From Apostichopus japonicus (lineage: Eukaryota > Echinodermata > Holothuroidea > Aspidochirotida > Stichopodidae), in contig NC_092579.1 in NCBI RefSeq assembly GCF_037975245.1, positions 8,464,001 through 8,528,000 on the forward strand: a stretch of DNA of 64,000 nucleotides, read 5' to 3'. Under the pieces are notes generated by a model, which was not told where the DNA came from, did no database searches, and saw only the letters and a list, made by a program, of their open reading frames with translations. Every line of letters starts with the position of its first letter. Position 1 is the stretch's first letter. This document shows, piece by piece, positions 60,001 through 64,000 of the stretch. A program made the translations under genes and the position numbers.

Positions 60001-62955
60001 CAGATCTGGTCAGCGATGATGACGTTGCTAGCACACGCAGCCACCTCTCCCTGCCACGTTCCACTCGGTCGAGTCGGTCGTTGAACAACTTCAACACGGC
60101 TGGCAGATCCCAGAGGTACCACGAATCAAGACCGCAGCATCACTTCCACGATGTCCAACCTCCTCAAGGTTATCAGGATCACGACAGGTCCCATCGAGGT
60201 AGTTTCTCGCCGCAGAACTTTGACGACCTACAGCCGTCTCGGCATTACAGCGACGTGAACTTTGGAACCCGTTCAAACCCAGCTTTCTCCCCTCTGGATT
60301 CGCCGGCGGGTTCCCCTCCGATGTACCGGAGCCAACAGTTGTACGCAAAGATCAAACCGCACCATCATCCAAGTAGGTCTGTAGATCAGGAGAGCCACTC
60401 ATCAAACAACAGACCCAAGCCGTCTGGCATGTCATCGCACTCGTCACCGTTCAGCTCCAGAGAGCCGTCTGTCATCAACGGAAACTTACCACGAGGTTAG
60501 ATTTGATACCAATTTATGCTTCTAATTGTGAGAATGAATGATAATAAAGGATCTATATCTTTATAGGTGCTATATTATGCCAGTTCAGTGTAAAGATTCC
60601 ATTAAATCAGGCAATTGCAGATCACAACCTAATATTCAAGGGTGCAAAGATTAGATTTGCTAAAATTTTGAATCAATCACTTTATTGAGGTTGGTCAGCA
60701 ATTGATGGTGCCTACCTACATACACACCTACCAACACACCTACCTACGTACCTACCTAGTGTTTTGGTGTGAGAAACGGGCTGTATTCATTGATATTTTG
60801 TTATTGTTTTATTGAGGATGGAGGAAGAGGAGGAAAGGGTTTTCATAATTTGAAAATATACCACTAGCTAAATATTTCAAATGAATGTTAAATTTTGTTG
60901 ACAAAATGGAAAGTTAAACTACAGTATACCTCAATGGGGAGCATAAGTGAATCACTTGAATTGAATGTCTGATGTGATGAGTTTGCAAACCTCACACATT
61001 CATATAATTCAACCGTGTATCTTTGATATTCTACAGAACTGCCTTCAGATGAAAGCATTTATCACCAAGTCACAAAGCCAGATAGCCCTCCACCCCCTCC
61101 TCCGCCTCCTCCACCGTCACCACCTGTAGACCTGGTGTCCTCAACATTGCTAGCACCACCACCACCCGCTCCTCCACCCCCACCCCCACCACCACCTCCC
61201 CCACCCCCACCACCACCTCCACCCCCTTCTAATGGTTTCAATAACAACAACAATGGATGGACGACAGCAGGGAAAATGTACGTCAAGAGATTGAATTGGG
61301 AGAAGATTCAAAGTACAGAGGACACCATTTGGAATGCAGTGAGTAACCATTCAGTAAATCTTTTGTTATCTTTTGTAATCTTTTGTAAATCTTTTGTAAT
61401 CTTTTGTAATCTTTTGTAATCTTTGTAATCTTTGTAATCTTTTGTAAATCTTTTGTAAACCATTCAGTTAACTTTTGGAGTGGAGAGAGAATTATTCTAC
61501 TACATTTTTATCTCATACGTATGAAAATATGATGATATTCAACATGGGGGCCTGTAACATGGCAATTTGTTATGTTCACTAATTTATACCATCCGTTAAA
61601 GAGACTTTTCTTTTGTCTCGTGTTAGGAGGCTAGTTTAATTATTACGTCCCCACAGACATGCATGCTTCACTAGCACTTGCCCATATTCAAATTTGTGTT
61701 TCCACACAACGTACACCTTAACTGTTAGTACATACAGTACGGAAACAGGTAATAGCATAGATATCAATTGTTAGTCTTTAAAGGAGTATCACATAGTGTG
61801 TATATCATGGTATTTCATATGGGGGAGGGGGATAGTTTTTAATTTAATTTTTCTTTTATATTTAATATTAAAATAGTTAATTATATAATACTTGAGATAT
61901 TTGCTTTTATATTAAGATATTTTAAGATATTTTCCTCTGACTCATGTACAGCATCAAAGATTGATATTAATATTTTGCCTTTTTATGTTTGCCTTCTGTA
62001 ACTCAGTCCTATGTTTTCCTCTTTTCTGTAGATTGGAGAGGATGAAGCATATCTGCATGAAGTTATCAAACATCTTGAATTAGAAGATAAATTTAGCACC
62101 GTCAGTAAACCAAAACGTAAGTTCATGAAAAAACTGATTAAAAGTACACTGACTTTAAGACACTGATGTTAAATGGTGTCTTTAATGTTGTTTGTTACTT
62201 TTAATCCTCCTTTGTTAAACATCTGGGTTGAAAATACTGACAAGTTCCCCCAAATGAAGTCAAGGAGTTCTCTGACAGTTATTTGTATAATGTTGTAATG
62301 AGAAGGGGAGGGGGGGATGGAGGGGGGAGTAAAAAAAATATATATTAAAAAAATTGTGGCGAGGTCTTTTCACCGACGTCTTGTCCAGAAAAATTATGCC
62401 TTAGTAAGAATTATTCAAATTTTAAAAGATCACTGCTATAAAGATATTATTCAAACACAAAATGAGTTCAATCCACTGCTTTCTGGTATTGAACATTTGT
62501 GGAATGTGTTTACATGATGTTTGTTGCATTTTTGTGAACCTTTGTGTGTAAACTCTTGTTGCAGGAAACCAAACTGACCATACCCCTTCTGCACCAATGC
62601 TTGTAACATGTCAAGTTAAATGACCCCATGATTGTCTTCCATTTATCAAGATGATTCTGTTTCTTTCTAGACCGTTCTTTGGAGAGAGATCTTTGTTGCT
62701 GTTTGTGATTTATATACTAAATATTCTAATGAAAATGTCACATTATTTGAGAGGGAACTATTGCCATGGTAACAGAGACTTTTAGCTTAAAACGTCCGTT
62801 GATTTAGTTATTTCTATGTTACAAATAACAGGTGCAATTGTCACTTTCCAACAGTTGTTCAAACATACCACCCTTTTTGGTCTTTTCAGCTACCAGTCCC
62901 AGGGATAAGAAGGCTCATATCTCTGTTATTAATCACAAGAAAGCTCACAACACTG
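29316..62955 (+). CDS. GRID2IP: delphilin-like PDZ/harmonin-N/formin protein (18 coding exons, 3' end outside the window)
   Basis: The spliced frame starts at ATG 29377 and runs about 1,079 codons to 62955, with consistent phase at all 17 junctions. Approximate domain order: PDZ1 (41-113), PDZ2 (118-189), harmonin-N-like 1 (196-292), PDZ3 (298-376), harmonin-N-like 2 (432-508), a disordered linker rich in Ser, Arg, His and Asp (510-930), FH1 polyproline (about 945-1000) and the start of FH2 (1008 onward). PDZ plus harmonin-N-like plus FH1-FH2 in one protein is diagnostic of delphilin, a postsynaptic scaffold that in vertebrates binds the C-terminus of GluD2 and carries a formin actin-assembly domain. 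Function here is inferred from the family. The missing rest of FH2 should lie just to the right. Confidence 0.9.
30526..30856. repeat. three-copy tandem repeat, unit about 109 bp
   Basis: Each copy starts CATACATGAACAAAAAC and contains TTTTTGCTCTTTTGCCAATA and a GGGCAATA...GGTGGCAT end. Copies begin near 30526, 30635 and 30744 and are very similar, so the array is young. Confidence 0.9.
35587..35640. repeat. interspersed repeat fragment (CAGGGATGTGC family)
   Basis: The block CAGGGATGTGCTCAGGA...GAGTGCGGGCA recurs with few changes just inside the intron after the exon at 42228-42412. It is probably a dispersed element end. Confidence 0.5.
35652..35850. repeat. G-rich minisatellite, unit about 26-28 bp
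   Basis: About seven repeats alternate GGGTTCTCGGGGA with GGGGGTAGGGGGAGGG. Each unit supplies several runs of three or more G on the plus strand, which is G-quadruplex-prone. It lies in intron 1. Confidence 0.9.
36552..36607. repeat. perfect palindrome with 27-bp arms
   Basis: Left arm 36552-36578 and right arm 36581-36607 are exact reverse complements around a two-base centre. The arm starts TAATTAGTTTTCAATAATG. The loop is too short for a microRNA precursor. Confidence 0.95.
37224..37551. repeat. three-copy tandem repeat, unit about 115-125 bp
   Basis: Copies share GTTGGTAATGTTTTTGCGAGG, AACAGAGAG(T/G)TGGCC, CCAG(A/G)GGAA and a CACCA(A/G)G(A/T)TGTGCTTG end. They sit at roughly 37224, 37351 and 37471, moderately diverged. 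Confidence 0.8.
38190..38344 (+). CDS. GRID2IP: delphilin-like exon 2: harmonin-N-like domain 1
   Basis: ATTCACAG acceptor and ATCAG|GTAAGC donor, phase 0 in and 2 out. It encodes LDSVFYDQPGKKDALVSLL and on to ETPTEKQLLDNI, an amphipathic helical segment typical of harmonin-N-like (HHD) bundles. It continues the helix begun at the end of exon 1. Confidence 0.9.
38392..38706. repeat. dispersed repeat, copy A
   Basis: It shares with 59560-59790, in the same orientation, the ordered blocks TTTGGTTGTCC, TTGGTTTTCC/TTTGGTTTCC, GTAGGTTTGGTGAA(T/A)AGAAC, AGCTTTGG, GATACCAATTTA and AATCTGAATTTGATGT. No coding potential was seen. Confidence 0.75.
39027..39101 (+). CDS. GRID2IP: delphilin-like exon 3: HHD1-PDZ3 linker
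   Basis: TTTTGCAG acceptor and AAG|GTAAGA donor, phase 2 in and out. It encodes IFVPPKHRDRFDFLITKN then a basic end. A F-(V/I)-P-x-K-H-R phrase after an HHD is also seen in harmonin and whirlin relatives. Confidence 0.85.
39102..40861. other. intron 3
   Basis: GTAAGA to ATTTCAG. A poly-C/poly-A junction (about 40720-40749) is the only low-complexity feature. No other signal. Confidence 0.6.
40862..40950 (+). CDS. GRID2IP: delphilin-like exon 4: PDZ3, first half
   Basis: ATTTCAG acceptor and CCCG|GTAAGT donor, phase 2 in and 1 out. It encodes IVQINRASTGAFGFVLAG then KPVIVESVQPG. The carboxylate-binding loop is AFGFVL. The PDZ fold is completed by the next exon, with the split before the G-G-P-A turn. 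Confidence 0.92.
41040..41152. repeat. polypyrimidine minisatellite
   Basis: Four copies of a 25-bp CTCCCCCTCCTACCCTCTCCT-like unit, all C/T, lie in the short intron between the two PDZ3 exons. They open chance Pro/Leu/Ser frames. Confidence 0.9.
41290..41454 (+). CDS. GRID2IP: delphilin-like exon 5: PDZ3, second half
   Basis: CTCATCAG acceptor and GAGG|GTAAGT donor, phase 1 in and out. It encodes GGPASQSGLRPGDRILKLDG and then the helix HNELIALLRKSGDEPKMVVE. This is a very standard PDZ second half. Confidence 0.95.
41455..42227. other. intron 5
   Basis: GTAAGT to CACACAG. A 71-codon chance frame at 41849-42064 is not supported. Nothing else. Confidence 0.6.
42228..42412 (+). CDS. GRID2IP: delphilin-like exon 6: Ser/Thr-rich linker and start of harmonin-N-like domain 2
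   Basis: CACACAG acceptor and GAGATG|GTAAGT donor, phase 1 in and 0 out. It encodes a Ser/Thr-rich segment (SVSVSSQSDTSSMSGWQSE) then the helix LSQMDMQTLGRRFKEM, which begins HHD2. Confidence 0.9.
42418..42520. repeat. interspersed repeat next to the exon 6 donor
   Basis: Immediately after GTAAGT comes CTCAGGGATGTGCCCAGGAT..., matching the fragment at 35587, followed by an inverted GAGGGAGGGGGTGCCCCCTC block. It is probably a MITE-like insertion almost abutting the splice donor. Confidence 0.55.
43345..43415 (+). CDS. GRID2IP: delphilin-like exon 7: harmonin-N-like domain 2, middle helix
   Basis: TTTCTGTAG acceptor and AGCAG|GTATGT donor, phase 0 in and 2 out. It encodes MEHHLTLQERKLMKKALK then EYNLS. 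The last 38 bases and the donor are the evident source of the 54-bp array that follows at once. Confidence 0.92.
43416..44300 (+). repeat. 54-bp minisatellite, 16 copies, derived from exon 7 and its splice donor
   Basis: Copies of GCATAATGT(T/C)A recur every 54 bases from 43453 to 44263. Each unit holds AAGAAACCTTTAAAGGAGCA and ACCAGGTATATGTA, which align with the exon 7 end (AAGAAAGCTTTGAAGGAATA) and its donor (AGCAGGTATGTA). The first five units keep an open 18-codon frame (KSWKKPLTEHNVT). Later units form two subtypes with GGTTAAATCCTAG or GGTTAAACCCTAG. Each unit carries a donor-like CAG|GTATAT. Confidence 0.92.
45432..45948. repeat. 63-bp minisatellite, eight copies
   Basis: The unit reads TACTCATATTCATACTGG, AGTACATTTTCCCGTACTC and ACACATGGGTGTTTT in order. 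Since 63 is a multiple of three and the unit lacks stops in several frames, long repetitive open frames appear on both strands (up to 200 codons). They are by-products of the array in intron 7, not genes. Confidence 0.92.
46115..46266 (+). CDS. GRID2IP: delphilin-like exon 8: harmonin-N-like domain 2, end
   Basis: ATCTGCAG acceptor and GCAG|GTTTGT donor, phase 2 in and 1 out. It encodes NLDALIVEIFPILDTNAKRT then IWPYIVQILPEEEQEVCKKK, the last helices of HHD2. Confidence 0.92.
46267..48405. other. intron 8
   Basis: GTTTGT to CCTGCAG. It holds a poly-G run at about 47270-47288 and a poly-C run at about 47586-47596. A 119-codon frame at 46981-47340 is low-complexity. Confidence 0.6.
48406..48465 (+). 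CDS. GRID2IP: delphilin-like exon 9: short linker exon
   Basis: CTCCTGCAG acceptor and ACAG|GTATTA donor, phase 1 in and out. It encodes WVMNMEHKPRSFQRLPRDT. Being short and phase-symmetric, it could be alternatively skipped without a frameshift. Confidence 0.75.
49471..49635 (+). CDS. GRID2IP: delphilin-like exon 10: linker
   Basis: CTCCTCACAG acceptor and CAAG|GTGAAG donor, phase 1 in and out. It encodes AVFKKKPHSSGSLHPDDG and MFGFQDDFGQ. Low-complexity hydrophilic linker with no named domain. Confidence 0.85.
50720..50791 (+). CDS. GRID2IP: delphilin-like exon 11: linker
   Basis: TTTCTGTAG acceptor and AGCT|GTAAGT donor, phase 1 in and out. It encodes GEAADLLSDHWESSSQIS and a Ser/Arg end. 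Confidence 0.82.
50792..52529. other. intron 11
   Basis: GTAAGT to ACCCTCAG. AT-rich. A region around 51430-51730 with GGGCCCAAxTT words may be a diverged repeat. No exon was seen. Confidence 0.5.
52530..52613 (+). CDS. GRID2IP: delphilin-like exon 12: linker
   Basis: ACCCTCAG acceptor and GCAG|GTAAAA donor, phase 1 in and out. It encodes SEGAHLIGSRRRDDFETSFP and ATVSA. Confidence 0.82.
52853..53014 (+). CDS. GRID2IP: delphilin-like exon 13: acidic linker
   Basis: ATATTTCAG acceptor and CTAG|GTAAAT donor, phase 1 in and out. It encodes DFQGPRFDPEATAMPSRN, a LSRHSTLTEQDFYN segment with a possible basophilic kinase site (RHST), an Asp/Glu run, and IFPIPKRNGQRL. Confidence 0.88.
53817..54300. 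repeat. degenerate tandem array, unit about 60-75 bp
   Basis: About seven diverged copies of CTACTTGGCTAG(T/C)(G/A)(C/T)TGGTTAATA, each followed by an ATTTGTAT...GTTGATATTAA-like spacer, lie in intron 13. Confidence 0.7.
54432..54985. repeat. three-copy tandem repeat, unit about 180 bp
   Basis: Each copy runs ACCACTAACAACCATTCATA, GAAATTCATTTCATCTGACT, TTGCCCGACCAGAGTGTTTG, CAAAAAAGAGGGGG, GGCTAGAGTTACC. The A/G tract varies in length between copies. The copies are nearly identical, so the array is recent. Confidence 0.9.
55682..57400. mobile_element. 1.7-kb non-autonomous hAT-type element
   Basis: The inverted ends are TAGGGTTGGGCGATAT (left 55682-55697, right 57385-57400), flanked by a perfect 8-bp duplication GAGAAAAA (55674-55681 and 57401-57408). 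ATTATCGCGATA-type subterminal repeats occur at both ends. No transposase. It sits in intron 13 of the delphilin-like gene. A GC-rich block (about 55860-55970, AAGGGGCCCGCCTTAGGGCC) looks like a different repeat captured inside. Confidence 0.88.
55772..55807. repeat. near-perfect palindrome inside the hAT-type element
   Basis: GTTTTTAGTGTGTTCGC and AACACACTAAAAACAA pair almost completely around TCGCA. It may mark the end of a nested repeat. Confidence 0.7.
57941..58100. repeat. short tandem array (AGACTGGTAC)
   Basis: Units such as TCAGACTGGTACATACAGT and GGACTGGTACCA alternate about six times in intron 13. Confidence 0.8.
58479..58667 (+). CDS. GRID2IP: delphilin-like exon 14: Pro/Arg-rich linker
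   Basis: CTCTTACAG acceptor and GCCG|GTAAGT donor, phase 1 in and out. It encodes DYQMDDIDNGYHPEDHII, then a Pro/Arg stretch (LARPRSRPRHTRTSFPP) and MYRRSGFYVFNPLA. Confidence 0.88.
59395..59478. repeat. four-copy tandem repeat, unit about 24-27 bp
   Basis: Units of ATGGTAATTAATTCCTCTAA and variants in the intron after exon 14. Confidence 0.8.
59560..59790. repeat. dispersed repeat, copy B
   Basis: Same family and orientation as the copy at 38392-38706. The two are diverged and share six ordered blocks, including GTAGGTTTGGTGAA and AATCTGAATTTGATGT. Confidence 0.75.
59995..60495 (+). CDS. GRID2IP: delphilin-like exon 15: large disordered Ser/His/Arg-rich linker
   Basis: GACATGACCAG acceptor and CGAG|GTTAGA donor, phase 1 in and out, 167 codons. 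The product is rich in Ser, Arg, His, Gln and Pro (for example LPRSTRSSRSLNNFN, then SPLDSPAGSPPMY), with possible proline-directed phosphorylation sites. GC content is higher than in neighbours. The donor is a weaker match than others in the gene. Confidence 0.85.
60705..60770. repeat. CCTAC-type microsatellite
   Basis: Runs of CCTACCTACATA/CACACCTACC in the intron before the FH1 exon. Confidence 0.8.
61037..61338 (+). CDS. GRID2IP: delphilin-like exon 16: FH1 polyproline and start of FH2
   Basis: TTCTACAG acceptor and AATGCA|GTGAGT donor, phase 1 in and 0 out. After LPSDESIYHQVTKPDS come two proline blocks, one of about 10 and one of more than 20 residues, separated by VDLVSSTLLA. Mixed CCA/CCC/CCT codons show this is a maintained coding tract. 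It would bind profilin-actin. Then an Asn run and GKMYVKRLNWEKIQSTEDTI, the lasso-like start of FH2 with its L-N-W motif. Confidence 0.95.
61355..61460. repeat. 10-bp tandem repeat next to the exon 16 donor
   Basis: About nine copies of TCTTTTGTAA with small length variants begin only about 15 bases after the splice donor. Confidence 0.9.
62032..62116 (+). CDS. GRID2IP: delphilin-like exon 17: FH2
   Basis: TTTCTGTAG acceptor and AAAC|GTAAGT donor, phase 0 in and 1 out. It encodes IGEDEAYLHEVIKHLELEDK then FSTVSKPK, the segment between the FH2 lasso and linker in formins (L-E-x-x-F-S). Confidence 0.93.
62117..62889. other. intron 17
   Basis: GTAAGT to CTTTTCAG. It has a G-rich stretch at 62305-62327 and no further feature. 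Confidence 0.6.
62890..62955 (+). CDS. GRID2IP: delphilin-like exon 18: FH2, last exon in the window
   Basis: CTTTTCAG acceptor and ACTG|GTAAGT donor, phase 1 in and out. It encodes TSPRDKKAHISVINHKKAHN. The D-x-K-K and H-K-K-A-x-N phrases are characteristic of FH2 in the delphilin/formin group. At least the C-terminal two-thirds of FH2 lies beyond 64000. Confidence 0.92.
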
Positions 62956-63229
62956 GTAAGTATCTGACAGATTTCAGCTTAGGTGGAAAAATGTGTGAAA
63001 TGTAGGCAAAAGATAATACCTGGGAGAAACTTTGGTAGTTTCTGCACGGTAACTTGCATTTCTAAGCTGAGAGAATCGAATAAACTTGGAAGATTGACAA
63101 TCCTATAAGTATCTGTTTGGTACATGAGGTAAATTTATTAACCCAGGAGTTCACTTATTACTTACGTCCTCAACATGCTGGTAGAGTTATCATTAGACCA
63201 AAGTTGTCATAGCTCAACAAATGCTCACT

Positions 63230-63350
63230 GAAATTGTGACATCAGTGTGTGTTATTTAAGATTGGAGGTATAGATGCAATCCACAGTACATTAACTTCAT
63301 AACTTACACATATAGTCATCACCACACCGCAGCTCACACCCGTGCAATAC
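63230..63350 (-). repeat. interspersed repeat, copy 1, next to a tRNA-like block
   Basis: GTGTGTGTTATTTAAGATTGG, GATGCAATCCAC and CACACCGCAGCTC recur in the same order at about 63733-63825. A tRNA-like block lies downstream of each copy. Confidence 0.65.
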
Positions 63351-63424
63351 ACTTTATTAACCTTTCATTAATGGAAGAGAACAGAAAAGAAATTGGGCTA
63401 GAACATGGTATAAAACAGTGACCT

Positions 63425-63480
63425 CTCTGTTACAAGCCCAGCGCTCTACCAAGTGAGATATCCGGCCGGTAGTTGGTAGC
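63425..63480 (-). repeat. tRNA-derived SINE segment
   Basis: On the minus strand, ATATCTCACTTGGTAGAGCG, then CTGGGCTTGTAACAGAGAGG: the D-arm and anticodon arm (TGT, Thr-like) of a tRNA. No complete T-arm follows, so it is not a functional tRNA. Confidence 0.6.
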
Positions 63481-63726
63481 AATGCTAATAATCGTTTCTT
63501 TTCTGGGGGATACCAATCCGAAGCCACAGTATCCTGCATATCGTGGAATCCAGCAATCACACCCCAGTGTCCTTCAATACAACCCAGAAGGCTGAGGGGA
63601 GGGATTGCACAAGTCATTAGGCTTATATAATTGTATAAATAAATGTACATTGGGAAAAACTGACTTGGAAATTTAGATGATGGTAAAGAGCCAAAGAAAG
63701 TTACGGCTGGAACAGGATTGTAACCA

Positions 63727-63895
63727 TTTTGTGACATGAGTGTGTTTTATTTAAGATTGGGGTTTACAGACACAATTCACCAATACAATAATTTCATAAC
63801 TACGCATATCACCACACTACAGCTCTGGGTTACGAGCCAAGCGCTCAACAAACTGAGCTATTCATCCGTTAATTGGTAGCGATCCCTACTTAGCC
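63727..63895 (-). repeat. interspersed repeat, copy 2, with tRNA-derived block
   Basis: It shares the flank described for copy 1, followed on the minus strand by ATAGCTCAGTTTGTTGAGCG and TTGGCTCGTAACCCAGAG (Thr-like anticodon arm, CGT). Two such copies 0.4 kb apart suggest a local duplication of a tRNA-derived SINE. Confidence 0.65.
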
Positions 63896-64000
63896 ATTTC
63901 TTTGCTGGGGGAGGGGGGGGGGTGCAGTCAAAAGCAACAATTACATGAACCCAGAATGTCAGTAATGTGTTCATCAATCAAGTGTAGAGCAGGATGTTAT

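Noticed and set aside
61062-61286. Poly-Gly frame on the minus strand
   Set aside because: Complement of the FH1 proline tract of exon 16.
63357-63737. 126-codon minus-strand frame
   Set aside because: It overlaps the tRNA-derived SINE and the duplicated repeat, with no domain.
1-64000. CRISPR arrays, operons or phage-like modules
   Set aside because: The repeats are directly contiguous tandem arrays or transposon ends without unique spacers. The genes have introns and there is no bacterial gene packing.

Overview
The window is eukaryotic: AT-rich DNA, short exons bounded by GT/AG, long introns, and many degenerate transposons and tandem repeats. The best-supported gene is a deuterostome- or invertebrate-type delphilin (GRID2IP) homologue. 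Together with a gustatory-receptor-like multi-pass protein, Harbinger, Kolobok and hAT-type elements, and very frequent AGGCCTA/TAGGCC motifs, this suggests a marine invertebrate. An echinoderm is my guess, but the sequence does not prove it.

Layout. (1) 1-4161: the 3' part of a plus-strand multi-pass membrane protein gene, probably of the insect-Gr-like (GRL) family. Its last exon is split at 2144-3778 by a 1.6-kb element with long inverted arms, flanked by a 6-bp duplication. Removing the element plus one duplication restores one reading frame. (2) 5-16.8 kb: a transposon-rich stretch. A 4.6-kb hAT-type element (5071-9678) carries the tail of a CR1/L2-like LINE. A Kolobok-like element (10547-12718, TTAA duplications, THAP-like start) contains a 647-bp hAT-type element. 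Two GGGCGGCGAT-ended elements follow (14136-14985 and 15076-16737). (3) 17.46-26.38 kb: a nested set. A small inverted-repeat element contains a PIF/Harbinger element with a broken HARBI1-type transposase, and that contains a 4.1-kb element with a broken minus-strand gene of an uncharacterised transposon-borne family. (4) 29.0 kb to the right edge: the delphilin-like gene, 18 coding exons in the window (about 1,079 codons), continuing past the edge.

The predicted delphilin-like protein reads PDZ-PDZ, harmonin-N-like, PDZ, harmonin-N-like, a long Ser/Arg/His/Asp-rich linker, FH1 polyproline, and the start of FH2. Every exon junction listed agrees in phase. Such proteins link membrane receptors, through PDZ domains, to actin assembly, through FH1-FH2.

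The introns hold several tandem arrays. The most unusual is a 54-bp, 16-copy minisatellite starting directly at the 5' splice site of the exon at 43345-43415. Its unit is clearly derived from that exon's own end plus its splice donor. No prokaryotic-type system, CRISPR array or rRNA was seen. tRNA-like sequences are short SINE-type fragments only.
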